A stretch of 64,000 bases of DNA from an uncultured Clostridia bacterium. GTDB taxonomy: Bacteria; Bacillota; Clostridia; TANB77; CAG-508. Location of the stretch: NCBI GenBank assembly GCA_934168355.1, contig CAKPNI010000003.1, positions 16,512 through 80,511 of the forward strand. Direction: 5' to 3'. Positions 38,728 to 47,535 of the stretch are shown one piece after another. The first letter of the stretch is position 1; each line of letters opens with the position of its first letter. A program made the translations under genes and the position numbers. The notes below the pieces were generated by a model that was not told the origin of the DNA, did not search any database, and saw only the letters and a program-made list of their open reading frames with translations.

Positions 38728-40498
38728 AACAAGATTTTTAAAAACAGTAAATCAATTGCGAGGAATGAATTTCATTGTGAAAAGTTATCAAAGAGGATAC
38801 AGATGGGAAGAAGAGCAGGTAATAGACTTATTAAATGACTTGCAAGAATTTAGGAAAAATCAAGAAAAAAGCACAAAAGAAAGTAATATATATTGCCTTC
38901 AACCATTGGTTATAAAAAGAATACAAGAAAATGAATATGAAATTATAGATGGTCAACAAAGACTTACAACTATATACATACTATTAAAATTTCTTGGAAA
39001 AAAAGTATATAATATAAGTTATGAAACAAGAGAAGGAAGCAAAGAGTTTTTAGAAAAAATTGATCAGGAGGCCAAAATTTCGACAAAGAATATAGACTAT
39101 TATTTTATGAAAAATGCTTATAATGTTATCAAAAATTGGTTTCGAGAAACTGAAATAAAAACTGAAGATGGGGCTTTAGGGGCTGAATTTGAAATTTTAC
39201 TACTTGGAGGAAAGCCACAGGTACAATTTATTTGGTATGAAATCGAAGAACAAAAAGACGCACCGGAAGAAGTATTTAGTAGAATGAATGTGGGAAAAAT
39301 ACCATTAAATGATGCAGAACTTATAAAAGCCAAATTACTATTTTTTGTAAATCAAAATAATGAGAAAAACAACTATGAAAGACAGCTTGAAATTGGAAAT
39401 GAATGGGACACAATAGAACAAAGTTTAAGAAATGAAAGTTTTTGGAGATTTATAGTAAACGAAAAGATACAAAAAAACAATAGAATTGAATATATATTTG
39501 ATTATATTGCTCAATTCAATAAAGATAAAAAGAAAAAAAGTGAATATTACACATATGAGGAAATACAAAAAAGACTAGAAAAAGACAGCAATAATTACGA
39601 ATTATGGAATAAAAAAGTAAAAAAATATTACAATATGTTTGAAGAATGGTACAATGACATAGAATTATATAATTATATTGGTTTTTTAAATTTATATGGA
39701 AAAGAAACTTATAAACTTATAGATGAATATGAAAATAAGTGTAAAGAAAAAGATGAATTTAAAAAAAGAGTAAAACAACTAGTCATAAAAAGCGCAAAAG
39801 AAGAGATTGCCGAAAGAGTAGAAGATATATGTGAACTTACATATGAGGAAGATTATACAAAATTAAAAAAGCTATTAATTTTACTAAATATAATTGCAGA
39901 TACCAAAATAAAGCAAAGATTTCCATTTGAAAGATGTCTTATAAGTGAATGGTCAATAGAACACATTCATCCGCAAAATCCAGAAAAGTTAACAGATGAC
40001 AAAAAAAAATGGATAAAATGGAGTGAAAGTGAAATAAAAACAGCTACAAGATTAGTTGAAAAATTTAAGAGTGAAAATCCAGAAAAAGCAAGCAAATATG
40101 AAGAAATTATTGGGGAACTAACAAATATAAAGGACAATGCTACAAATTTAAAAACAAATCAATTGCAACATATATTTGAAAATATATCAAATAAGATTAT
40201 GGAAGATTATGGAAAAAAAGATATAAATACATTAGGAAATTTGGCACTTTTAGATAAAAACTTAAATAGTGAAATAAATAATAATTTCTTTGATACTAAA
40301 AGAAAAGAAATAATAGAGGCAGAAAAAAGAGGTATATATGTACCAACATGTACAAAAAATGTATTCATGAAATTTTATAGTAATAAACCAGACCAATTAT
40401 ATTTTTGGAAAGATGATGATAGAAGAGAATATAGAAAGGCAATGGAAAAGATGCTTAAAGAATTTTATGGAGAAGGAGAAAAAATAAATGATAAATAA
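38720..40498 (+). CDS. DUF262-DUF1524 protein, GmrSD-type restriction candidate
   Basis: 592 residues. The N-terminal DUF262 (ParB/sulfiredoxin-like fold, nucleotide-using) has the diagnostic IDGQQRLTT near residue 76. MNVGKIPLNDAELIKAKLL matches its second conserved block. The C-terminal DUF1524 HNH nuclease has EHIHPQNPEKL near 413 and LGNLALLDKNLNS near 508. This is the single-chain GmrSD layout, a type IV enzyme that cuts modified phage DNA. It starts inside the previous gene and overlaps the next by 11 bases, so the pair is translationally coupled. Target specificity unknown. Confidence 0.88.
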   Translation: MDETRFLKTVNQLRGMNFIVKSYQRGYRWEEEQVIDLLNDLQEFRKNQEKSTKESNIYCLQPLVIKRIQENEYEIIDGQQRLTTIYILLKFLGKKVYNISYETREGSKEFLEKIDQEAKISTKNIDYYFMKNAYNVIKNWFRETEIKTEDGALGAEFEILLLGGKPQVQFIWYEIEEQKDAPEEVFSRMNVGKIPLNDAELIKAKLLFFVNQNNEKNNYERQLEIGNEWDTIEQSLRNESFWRFIVNEKIQKNNRIEYIFDYIAQFNKDKKKKSEYYTYEEIQKRLEKDSNNYELWNKKVKKYYNMFEEWYNDIELYNYIGFLNLYGKETYKLIDEYENKCKEKDEFKKRVKQLVIKSAKEEIAERVEDICELTYEEDYTKLKKLLILLNIIADTKIKQRFPFERCLISEWSIEHIHPQNPEKLTDDKKKWIKWSESEIKTATRLVEKFKSENPEKASKYEEIIGELTNIKDNATNLKTNQLQHIFENISNKIMEDYGKKDINTLGNLALLDKNLNSEINNNFFDTKRKEIIEAEKRGIYVPTCTKNVFMKFYSNKPDQLYFWKDDDRREYRKAMEKMLKEFYGEGEKINDK

Positions 40499-42794
40499 AC
40501 AAAATTTTGATGAAGAAAAATATTCATTTTGGGATTTAATCCAAAAATTTAGAATTGAAATGCCTGTTATCCAAAGAGATTATGTTCAAGGAAGAAAAGA
40601 CCAAGAAGCTACACAAATAAGGCAAAAACTAATTAAAGACATAAAAAAAGCAATAGATGGAGAAAAGAAAATAGAATTTGACTTTATATATGGAAGTGTA
40701 AATGAGGAAATGGAATTATCTTTATTAGATGGACAACAAAGAATAACAACTCTATTTTTATTATACTGGTATTTTGCGAAAAAAGAAGGAAAATTAAATG
40801 AAGAAACCAAAAACATATTAAAAAAATTTTCATATAAAAACAGAATAAGTTCGAGAGAATTTATAAATAATTTGATAGACTGTGAAATTGAGATAAATAA
40901 AGAAAAAAGTATTAGTGAACTTATAAAAAACAAAACCTGGTTTTTTAGCGGATGGATTAAAGATCCAACTATTGAAAACATGCTAAATATGTTAGATGAA
41001 ATAAATCTTAAATTATATAATGAAAAAGCCTTTGACCAATTAACAAGTGACCAATGTCCAATTAAATTTTATTTTATTGAGTTAAAAAGATTTAATTTAA
41101 CAGATGAACTATACATAAAAATGAATTCCAGGGGAAAAAAGTTAACAAAGTTTGAAATATTAAAGTCTAAAATAATAGAAATTTTGAAAAAATACGGATA
41201 TTTGGATTTAAAAGAGGAGTTTGAAAGAAAGATAGATTCTGCTTGGACAGATTTGTTTTGGGATTATAAAGATGAAAAAAACTTAATAGATGATGTGTTT
41301 GTTAGATATATATACTACATAACAGAAATGATATATGAAATAAGAATAGACACAAGAACAAGAGATGATCAAAAGCAAGAATCTCCTTTTGTATATAATG
41401 ATAAAGAATTTATATTGGATTTAAATTTAGTAGAAAAAACATATAAAAACAAAGAAAATGTAGAATTATTAATAAATATACTAAATATTTGGAAGAGTAA
41501 AGAAGAAATTGATAAAGATTTTTCTAAAGTATTTAGTAGCAAGTATGAAAAAGGAAAAATATGCTTATTTAATGATAAAATTAATTTATTTGAAAGTTGT
41601 ATAAATGGAGAAAATTTTGGAATAGCTGAAAAAATAATTTTGTTCGCATTTTTAATCAGAAGAATGAAAGAAACACAGATAAGTGAAGACACAATAGATT
41701 ATATAAGGGTTGTAAGAAACATACTCCAATCAATCAGATATTTTGATAATACAAAAGTTAGCTATATGCCAAATATTCGTTATGTTGAAATAAAAGATTA
41801 TTTTGATGTTTTTACTAAACTAGATAATAAGAGAAATATATATGAAAATTTAAAGAACTTAGAAGTTGAAAAGCGTCAAAACATAATAAAAAATGAAAAG
41901 GAAAAAGCAAAATTAATTACTCAAAATAAAGAAAGATATAAAGATATAATTTTTAGATGTGAAGATATTAAAGCTACAAGAGGAATTTTAACAAATTTCA
42001 TAGATTTAATAAAAGAACATCCAAATGAAATGAAGCAGTTTATTAGTATTTTTGAAGATGAAGAAAACATAATAAACATATATAGAGCAATGCTTTCAAT
42101 AAACGACTATGGAATAGATGTGGGAAAAAGACAGTATAGATATTTTTATGGAGATGGAAATGATTTATATAACATAATGACATTTGACAATGACAAAGAT
42201 ACAATAAAATCAACTTTAAATGAATTATTTAATAAATATGAAAAAGAAGAAGGAACACCTAAAGAAAAAATAGAAAATATTATGCAAAAAAATCTATCTA
42301 ACTATGAAAAAACAGACTGGCAGTACTATCTAATAAAATATAAATTAATATGGCAAAGAAAAGAAATTGACAAAGAAGGTAACATAATAAACTACATACC
42401 AGATAACAAAAATATTTTAATATTTAATGACTCTTTTGATGGCAAAAATAGTTTAAAGATTTGTACGCTAACCAAAACAACATTTAAAAGTAGGCATATT
42501 AGTCCATATTATAAAGCTATATTTAATCAGTATAATTTGATTTTTAATGATTGTTATTCTACAGAAGATGATTATGGAAGAATAGCGCTAAAAAACGGAA
42601 TTTATATTGAAATAAATGAAAATGGATTTATAGTTGAAATGATTGATAGTAAAAAAGATATAGCATCACAGATTTTAAGAGAAAAATATAATTGCAAAGA
42701 ATTAGAAAACAATAAATTACTAGTTAATTTTAAAGATGAACTTGATTTTATAGAACAAGAAAAAGAAATGGTAGAAGCGGTTATTTATATATAA
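40488..42794 (+). CDS. Second DUF262 protein of a tandem defence pair
   Basis: 768 residues. DUF262 motifs: early VIQRDYVQGR, LLDGQQRITTLFLL near residue 80, and KMNSRGKKLTKFEILKSKI near 220. I see no HNH motif in the 500-residue C-terminal part, so it cannot be assigned as a nuclease. Its distinct C-terminal region may recognise the target or regulate the partner. The overlap with the upstream DUF262-HNH gene implies joint function. Confidence 0.82.
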   Translation: MINKQNFDEEKYSFWDLIQKFRIEMPVIQRDYVQGRKDQEATQIRQKLIKDIKKAIDGEKKIEFDFIYGSVNEEMELSLLDGQQRITTLFLLYWYFAKKEGKLNEETKNILKKFSYKNRISSREFINNLIDCEIEINKEKSISELIKNKTWFFSGWIKDPTIENMLNMLDEINLKLYNEKAFDQLTSDQCPIKFYFIELKRFNLTDELYIKMNSRGKKLTKFEILKSKIIEILKKYGYLDLKEEFERKIDSAWTDLFWDYKDEKNLIDDVFVRYIYYITEMIYEIRIDTRTRDDQKQESPFVYNDKEFILDLNLVEKTYKNKENVELLINILNIWKSKEEIDKDFSKVFSSKYEKGKICLFNDKINLFESCINGENFGIAEKIILFAFLIRRMKETQISEDTIDYIRVVRNILQSIRYFDNTKVSYMPNIRYVEIKDYFDVFTKLDNKRNIYENLKNLEVEKRQNIIKNEKEKAKLITQNKERYKDIIFRCEDIKATRGILTNFIDLIKEHPNEMKQFISIFEDEENIINIYRAMLSINDYGIDVGKRQYRYFYGDGNDLYNIMTFDNDKDTIKSTLNELFNKYEKEEGTPKEKIENIMQKNLSNYEKTDWQYYLIKYKLIWQRKEIDKEGNIINYIPDNKNILIFNDSFDGKNSLKICTLTKTTFKSRHISPYYKAIFNQYNLIFNDCYSTEDDYGRIALKNGIYIEINENGFIVEMIDSKKDIASQILREKYNCKELENNKLLVNFKDELDFIEQEKEMVEAVIYI

Positions 42795-42841
42795 TAAAAG
42801 TGAATAAATAAAAGAAGTTCTGTACATATTAACTATATAAT

Positions 42842-42875
42842 TCCCCAATAGAGAACCATCTCCCATTGGGGAGAA
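42842..42875 (+). other. Hairpin upstream of gerW
   Basis: Arms TTCCCCAAT and ATTGGGGAGA enclose AGAGAACCATCTCCC, ending just before the gerW ribosome site GAAAGGAAG. It may mark the right border of the DUF262 insertion or form a leader structure. Confidence 0.4.
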
Positions 42876-42888
42876 AGGAAGAAAAAAT

Positions 42889-43327
42889 ATGTCAGAACAT
42901 CCAATAGAGGGCTTGATGCTTACAGCAATGAATAGTATAAAAGATATGGTAGATGTAAATACCATAATAGGCGAACCAATTCAATGCTCGAACAATACTG
43001 TTATAATACCAATTTCAAAGGTGTCATTTGGATTTGCAGCAGGAGGAAGTGAGTTTAAAGGCGAAACAATAGATGAATACAACAAAAAAGACAAAGATGA
43101 GCAAATTCAATATAGACTACCTTTTGGAGGAGGCGCAGGTGCTCGGTGTTTCAATAAACCCAATAGCATTTTTAGTCGTGCAATCAAATGTGGTAAAACT
43201 TTTACCAGTTGACCATGATAATACATTTGATAAAATCCTAGATTATGTGCCAGATTTAATGGAAAAATTAAATTGCATGATGAATAAATGTTTACAAAAT
43301 AAAAAAGAAGAAAATGAGCAAGAATAA
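42889..43327 (+). CDS. gerW: GerW/YtfJ sporulation protein, read through a +1 shift at CGG
   Basis: Two frames together give a normal 145-residue GerW: MSEHPIEGLMLTAMNSIK, FGFAAGGSEF and LPFGGGAGA in the first frame, then GVSINPIAFLVVQ to the end in the +1 frame. The switch is exactly at 43144: GCT, extra C, GGT. The zero frame reads CGG there and stops at 43212. Dropping that C restores the conserved GGGAGAGVSI. GerW is needed for L-alanine germination in Bacillus. Either the ribosome skips the base or the C is an error. Confidence is high for the family, less for the shift mechanism. Confidence 0.85.
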
Positions 43328-43342
43328 ATATTATTCTTGCTC
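43316..43342. terminator. Bidirectional terminator between gerW and the cysteine-rich gene
   Basis: Perfect 12-base arms GAGCAAGAATAA and TTATTCTTGCTC around ATA. It includes the last codons of both convergent genes. Confidence 0.7.
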
Positions 43343-43450
43343 AAAATATGCACAATTAGAATTAGAAGAATTTCTCTTATTTGAAGTAGTTTGCTCACAA
43401 GTGCATTCTCCGTTTTTTTGATATTTACAATTTTCAGTGCAAGCTATCAT
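43331..43450 (-). CDS. 39-residue cysteine-rich protein
   Basis: Minus-strand frame from ATG 43448-43450 with a strong GTAGGAGGAAA site. The protein starts MIACTENCKYQKNGECTCE and has five cysteines (positions 4, 8, 16, 18, 33), a pattern seen in small Clostridia proteins related to DUF1540, probably metal-binding. These are often mislabelled as hydroxymyristoyl-ACP dehydratase. It is too short for most gene callers. Confidence 0.65.
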   Translation of the reverse strand: MIACTENCKYQKNGECTCEQTTSNKRNSSNSNCAYFEQE

Positions 43451-43510
43451 AAAATTTCCTCCTACCCAAAACATATTATTTGTAAAAACGACATAAATAT
43501 ACAAAATTTT

Positions 43511-44142
43511 TTATTTTTGCGTATATTGGCAAAATTCTTTTACACTACAATTTTCACACAAAGGTTTCTGAGCCTTGCAAGTATATCTTCCGGTGCCAAA
43601 TAAATAAGTGGTTAACATCTTTATAATCTTTTTTATCAATTTGTCTTAATAAATCTTGCTCAATTTTAGATGGGTCTTTTTCATTTGATAAACCAAGTCT
43701 ATTAGAAATTCTTTTACAATGAGTATCAACTGCGATGCCGCTTAGCCTCGCCAAAAACTTCAAGCATGATGACATTAGCACTTTTTCTACCAACACCTGC
43801 TAAAGTTACTAAATCATCCATATTTGAGGGAACTATCCCCTCAAAATTTTCTAAAATTTGATTAGCACATTTTTTTATATTTTTTGCTTTATTTTTATAA
43901 AATCCACAAGGATGGATTAAAAATTCTAATTCCTCCAAATCACAATTTGCAAAATCCTCAATTGTTTTATATTTTGCAAAAAGCGCTGGAGTTGTTAGGT
44001 TTACTCTTTCATCAGTACATTGGGCAGATAAACATACTGCAACAACTAGCTGAAAAGGTGTATGAAAATCTAAGCTACATTTGGCATCAGGATAAGTTTT
44101 TCTTAAAGTATTTATTAAATTATTTATATCATTTTTTTTCAT
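43511..44142 (-). CDS. nth: Endonuclease III, read through two +1 shifts at CGG
   Basis: A DNA glycosylase and AP lyase for oxidised pyrimidines. Three frame segments join into 209 residues, about the usual Nth length. Segment 1 has the helix-hairpin-helix GVGRKSANVI; segment 2 has GIAVDTHCKRISNRLG with the catalytic Asp; segment 3 has the 4Fe-4S ligands CKAQKPLCENCSVKEFC. The shifts are at plus-strand 43740 and 43592: on the coding strand AAG, C, GGC and CAC, C, GGA. The zero frame reads CGG each time and soon meets a stop. The lysine of the lyase site (LAGVGRKS) is present. Two identical lesions in one gene with everything else intact argue against random decay. Confidence 0.85.
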
Positions 44143-44233
44143 GTTAATTTTAGTCCTTTCATTAAATTATGTACAATATAAATTATATAAGGAATATTCC
44201 GATTTGTCAAAAGGTAACAATAATCTACAAAAA

Positions 44234-44241
44234 TCATATAA
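44234..44241 (+). promoter_or_regulatory. Possible sporulation -10 element before the spoVM pair
   Basis: CATATAAT resembles the sigma-E -10 sequence. No clear -35 partner is visible, so this is weak. Confidence 0.25.
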
Positions 44242-44269
44242 TATTACTAAAAGAGTTGGAGGTAATGAT

Positions 44270-44419
44270 ATGAAAGGATTTTTGAAAAAAACATGTGGGG
44301 TAGCTTTAATTGGATTAGGCTTTGGCATTTTGATGGTTCTATTACTTCCAATAACAGGATGGTTAATTATAATCGGGCTTGCTGTAGTTGCCATAGGCTT
44401 TATATGGCTTGCTTGCTAA
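44270..44419 (+). CDS. 49-residue membrane protein upstream of spoVM
   Basis: From ATG 44270 with site GAGTTGGAGGT; an upstream open frame lacks a site. After MKGFLKKTCG there are two hydrophobic segments separated by a proline turn (LLLPITG). Unknown family. It is separated from spoVM by 16 bases, so it is probably coexpressed during sporulation. Confidence 0.55.
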   Translation: MKGFLKKTCGVALIGLGFGILMVLLLPITGWLIIIGLAVVAIGFIWLAC

Positions 44420-44435
44420 GAGGGAGGTACATAAA

Positions 44436-44510
44436 ATGACAATTGTTGTAAAAAAAGTTCCAAAAGCTTTTAGAGGGATTGTGAAGTTTTTGTTTAGGAT
44501 AAAAGAGTAG
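44436..44510 (+). CDS. spoVM: SpoVM, membrane-curvature peptide for spore coat assembly
   Basis: A 24-residue peptide beginning MTIVVKKVPKAFRGIVKFL. It aligns with Bacillus SpoVM at the key Pro9 and at the Gly-Ile-Val of positions 14-16, and keeps the basic amphipathic helix. SpoVM inserts in the outer forespore membrane and recruits SpoIVA. The ribosome site GGGAGGT at 44421-44427 is excellent. Too short to be called by length-based methods. Confidence 0.8.
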   Translation: MTIVVKKVPKAFRGIVKFLFRIKE

Positions 44511-44564
44511 ATTTCGTATTGGGGACGGTTCTTTTCGCAAAAAGAACCGTCCCCAATACGAAAT
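44511..44564. repeat. Palindromic repeat, GGGGACGGTTC family, near-perfect copy
   Basis: Arms ATTTCGTATTGGGGACGGTT and AACCGTCCCCAATACGAAAT are exact reverse complements around CTTTTCGCAAAAAG. It starts at the base after the spoVM stop. Confidence 0.85.
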
Positions 44565-44578
44565 TTTTTACAAAACTG

Positions 44579-44607
44579 TTGACGAAACTCACAAAAAATG
44601 ATATAAA
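44579..44607 (+). promoter_or_regulatory. Promoter of the tRNA-Glu gene
   Basis: TTGACG, 17 bases, TATAAA, ending 18 bases before the tRNA. Confidence 0.7.
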
Positions 44608-44625
44608 TATAAGGAAGGTTTTAAC

Positions 44626-44700
44626 GGCCCCTTGGTCAAGCGGTTAAGACGTGGCCCTCTCAAGGCCAAATCATGGGTTCGATTCCCGTAGGGGTCACCA
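44626..44700 (+). tRNA. tRNA-Glu, anticodon CTC
   Basis: A 75-base cloverleaf with encoded CCA. The acceptor stem is GGCCCCT/AGGGGTC, the anticodon arm is TGGCC-CTCTCAA-GGCCA (anticodon CTC, reads GAG), and the T-arm contains GGTTCGATTCC. It stands alone. Confidence 0.92.
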
Positions 44701-44716
44701 AAATAAAAGTAGCATT

Positions 44717-44757
44717 AGAGTAGAAAGGACTAATCCCCATTCTACTTTATTTGTTTT
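44717..44757 (+). terminator. Terminator after tRNA-Glu
   Basis: Arms AGTAGAA and TTCTACT around AGGACTAATCCCCA, then a T-rich stretch. Confidence 0.55.
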
Positions 44758-44805
44758 TAAGTAGGAAAAATTGTGTAGTAATAATAAAAGTAGGAAGGAA
44801 GAAAA

Positions 44806-45291
44806 ATGGAAGAAGAAAAAGAAAACAATAAAATAATAAGAAAAAAAATATTTGAAAATATAATAATAGCAATAGCAATAGTATTATATTTTGTAATAAT
44901 AAACTTTTCATATTCAAGAATGGAAGAAGATATGTTGTTACAAGGTATCAAAATGGCAAGTATGGGAATATTAGCTTTAAGTATAGTAACATTTGAAATT
45001 GCTTATCATAAAGATAGTGGAAGAATAGCAATAAATGGAATAGAAATACTAATACTTGCAATACAAACATTAACTATATGGACAGTAATAAATAGACTAA
45101 AAATAGAATTTAATAAATATATACTTTTTTCAACATATGCATTTGCAATATATTATGTATTAAAATCAATAATAATTTACACAATAGAAAAAAAGAAATA
45201 TTTAGATAGCTTAAGTGATATTCATGAAATAGTAAGTAATGAGCCAGTAAAAAAAGAAGCAAAGAAGAGAAAAAATAAAGAAAATCCTTAA
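44806..45291 (+). CDS. Four-helix membrane protein of unknown function
   Basis: 161 residues with a strongly charged N-terminus, four predicted membrane helices (first about 18-36) and a lysine-rich C-tail. Site GGAAGGAAG before ATG 44806. No family recognised. It precedes remA by 77 bases. Confidence 0.6.
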   Translation: MEEEKENNKIIRKKIFENIIIAIAIVLYFVIINFSYSRMEEDMLLQGIKMASMGILALSIVTFEIAYHKDSGRIAINGIEILILAIQTLTIWTVINRLKIEFNKYILFSTYAFAIYYVLKSIIIYTIEKKKYLDSLSDIHEIVSNEPVKKEAKKRKNKENP

Positions 45292-45368
45292 AAAAGCCTG
45301 TTTTTACTAGACTTAATCACAAAAATGTGATAAAATAAAAAAGATTTAAAAAATGGGAGGAAGAAGCT

Positions 45369-45638
45369 ATGAAATTAGTAAATATAGGTTTTGGAAACAC
45401 AGTTGCAGCAGACAAAATAGTAGCCATAGTGAGCCCTGATTCGGCTCCGATAAAAAGAATGGTACAAGATGCAAAAGATAATGGAACAGCAATAGACGCA
45501 ACATTTGGAAGAAAAACAAGAGCAGTGCTTATAATGGATTCTGACCACATTGTATTATCAGCAGTTCAAGCAGAAACAGTAGCTGATAGAATTGATAAAG
45601 AAAGGAATGATAACTATGATGGTAAAGCCAACAGTTAA
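45369..45638 (+). CDS. remA: RemA family regulator (DUF370)
   Basis: 89 residues. The conserved sequence ([11 protein letters not shown], then [16 protein letters not shown] and [17 protein letters not shown]) identifies RemA, a DNA-binding regulator that activates matrix genes in Bacillus. The order remA-rpoZ-gmk is typical of Firmicutes. Site GGGAGGAAG before the ATG. Its end overlaps rpoZ by 23 bases. Confidence 0.92.
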   Translation: MKLVNIGFGNTVAADKIVAIVSPDSAPIKRMVQDAKDNGTAIDATFGRKTRAVLIMDSDHIVLSAVQAETVADRIDKERNDNYDGKANS

Positions 45639-45867
45639 GGATTTACTTAACCATGCAGAAAATAGATTTGCATTAGTAATTGCAACATCAAGAAGAGCAA
45701 GACAAATAGCAAACGGAGACAAAAAATTAACAAACGTAGATGAAGAATCTCCAGTAACGCTTGCAGCAAATGAAATAAATGAAGGAAAAGTAGAAATAAT
45801 TAAAGCTGATGAAGAATATGATGACGAGAATGAAGATGTATCATTATTAGAAAATGAAGAAAAATAA
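45616..45867 (+). CDS. rpoZ: RNA polymerase omega subunit
   Basis: 83 residues starting [21 protein letters not shown] 45616 lies ten bases after AAAGGA. The signature [18 protein letters not shown] is intact, and the C-terminal tail is acidic. Omega helps assemble RNA polymerase around beta'. It sits between remA and gmk in one operon. Confidence 0.9.
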   Translation: MMVKPTVKDLLNHAENRFALVIATSRRARQIANGDKKLTNVDEESPVTLAANEINEGKVEIIKADEEYDDENEDVSLLENEEK

Positions 45868-45882
45868 AAGGAGAAATAAAAA

Positions 45883-46458
45883 ATGATAATTATATTATCT
45901 GGAGTAGCAGGAGCTGGAAAAGACACAATAAAAAAAGAAATCATAAAAAGGATGAATTTTGTAGAATCTTTGCCATCATATACATCAAGGCCACCAAGAG
46001 AAGGCGATATCCCAGGACAAACATACAATTTTGTATCAAAAGCAGAATTTGAAGAAATGATAGAAAGAAAAGAATTTTACGAATTTGATATACATCATAA
46101 TAATTATTATGGGGTGCCAAGAAAATTATTAAATGAAAAAATAGAGCAAGGAAAAGTAATAATAAAAGATGTAGATGTAAATGGTACACAAAATTTAGTA
46201 AGATTACTAGGACAGGACACAAAAATAGTAACAATATTTTTAAGAGTACCAAAAGAAGAATTAGAAAGAAGACTAAAAGAAAGAATCGAGAAGCCATCTC
46301 CAGAGGAAATAACTTTAAGATTGAACAGATTTGATTATGAAGAATCAAAAATAGGAATCTATGATTATGTATTAAAAAACAATGATTTAGAAAAAACAGT
46401 ACAAATAATAATGTCTATAATAGAAAATGAATTAAAACTTGAAAATCCAGAATTTTAA
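45883..46458 (+). CDS. gmk: Guanylate kinase
   Basis: 191 residues. Phosphorylates GMP to GDP. The P-loop is LSGVAGAGKDT, slightly unlike the usual GPSGVGKGT. The GMP site YTSRPPREGDIPGQTY and the FEEMIERKEFYEF segment are standard. Site AAAGGAGA before ATG 45883. A perfect hairpin follows. Confidence 0.93.
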   Translation: MIIILSGVAGAGKDTIKKEIIKRMNFVESLPSYTSRPPREGDIPGQTYNFVSKAEFEEMIERKEFYEFDIHHNNYYGVPRKLLNEKIEQGKVIIKDVDVNGTQNLVRLLGQDTKIVTIFLRVPKEELERRLKERIEKPSPEEITLRLNRFDYEESKIGIYDYVLKNNDLEKTVQIIMSIIENELKLENPEF

Positions 46459-46463
46459 GAATG

Positions 46464-46495
46464 AAAAGCTGAAATATATTTATATTTCAGCTTTT
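46464..46495 (+). terminator. Terminator or attenuator after gmk
   Basis: Arms AAAAGCTGAAATATA and TATATTTCAGCTTTT form a nearly perfect palindrome, ending 15 bases before the next ATG. Confidence 0.7.
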
Positions 46496-46510
46496 AGAAA
46501 AGGGAAAAAT

Positions 46511-47407
46511 ATGATAGAATTACTAAAAAAATGTGAAATATGTCCACATAAATGTAAAATAGATAGAACCAAAAATCAAGTTGGAAGATGTAAATCAAAA
46601 GATACTGTAAAAGTTGCCTTGTTTTCTATTCACAAATTTGAAGAACCATGTATAAGTGGAAAAAATGGGTCTGGAACTGTATTCTTTTCAAATTGCAATT
46701 TGTCCTGTGATTTTTGCCAAAATTATGAGATAAGTCAACAAGGAAATGGAAAAGAAATATCAATAGAAAGATTATCCGAAATTTTTATAGAACAACAAGA
46801 AAAAGGAGCTAATAATATAAACTTAGTATCTCCAACGAGTTATGCAGTACAAATAATAGAAGCCATCAAAATTGCCAAAAGTAAAGGATTAAAAATACCG
46901 ATAATTTATAATACAAATGGATACGAAAATATAGAAACAATAAAAATGCTAAATGGCTATATAGATATATATTTACCAGATTTGAAATATGCAGAAAATG
47001 AACTGGCAAAAAAATATTCCAAAATTGAAAATTATTTTGAAATTGCAACTGAAGCTATAAAAGAAATGAATAAACAAGTTGGAAGGAATGAATATGATGA
47101 AAATGGAATAATAAAAAAAGGAATAATAATAAGACATCTAATACTTCCAAATCATACAGAAAATACAAAAAAGGTATTAAAATGGGTAAGTGAAAATATG
47201 CCAAGAGATATAACAATAAGCATAATGGCACAGTATTTTCCAACTTATAAGGCAAAAAATATAAAAGATATTAACAGGAAAATAACAAAATATGAATATA
47301 AAAAAATAGAGAATTATTTATATTCGTTAGATTTACAAAATGGATATATACAAGAAATAGGAAAAAACGAAGAAGAATATGTTCCCAAATGGGAAATAAA
47401 TGTATAA
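46511..47407 (+). CDS. Radical SAM protein, PflA-like
   Basis: 298 residues from ATG 46511 (site AAAAGGGAA); an upstream in-frame ATG at 46439 lies within gmk. The radical SAM cluster is CNLSCDFC near residue 62. The N-terminal CEICPHKCKID region with a further cysteine is typical of the pyruvate formate-lyase activase-like branch. The actual glycyl radical partner is not in the window, so the substrate is unknown. Confidence 0.82.
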   Translation: MIELLKKCEICPHKCKIDRTKNQVGRCKSKDTVKVALFSIHKFEEPCISGKNGSGTVFFSNCNLSCDFCQNYEISQQGNGKEISIERLSEIFIEQQEKGANNINLVSPTSYAVQIIEAIKIAKSKGLKIPIIYNTNGYENIETIKMLNGYIDIYLPDLKYAENELAKKYSKIENYFEIATEAIKEMNKQVGRNEYDENGIIKKGIIIRHLILPNHTENTKKVLKWVSENMPRDITISIMAQYFPTYKAKNIKDINRKITKYEYKKIENYLYSLDLQNGYIQEIGKNEEEYVPKWEINV

Positions 47408-47468
47408 ATGTAATAAAAATGTAATAATTATGTAATAAAAAAGTAATAATCAAAATTTGCAATAATAC

Positions 47469-47497
47469 TTGATTAATTTTTATATTTGTAGTATAAA
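47469..47497 (+). promoter_or_regulatory. Sigma-A promoter of the 47536 gene
   Basis: TTGATT, 17 bases, TATAAA, 38 bases before ATG 47536. Confidence 0.6.
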
Positions 47498-47535
47498 AGA
47501 AATAGAGTATTTTAAAAATACAAAGGAGGAAAAAA

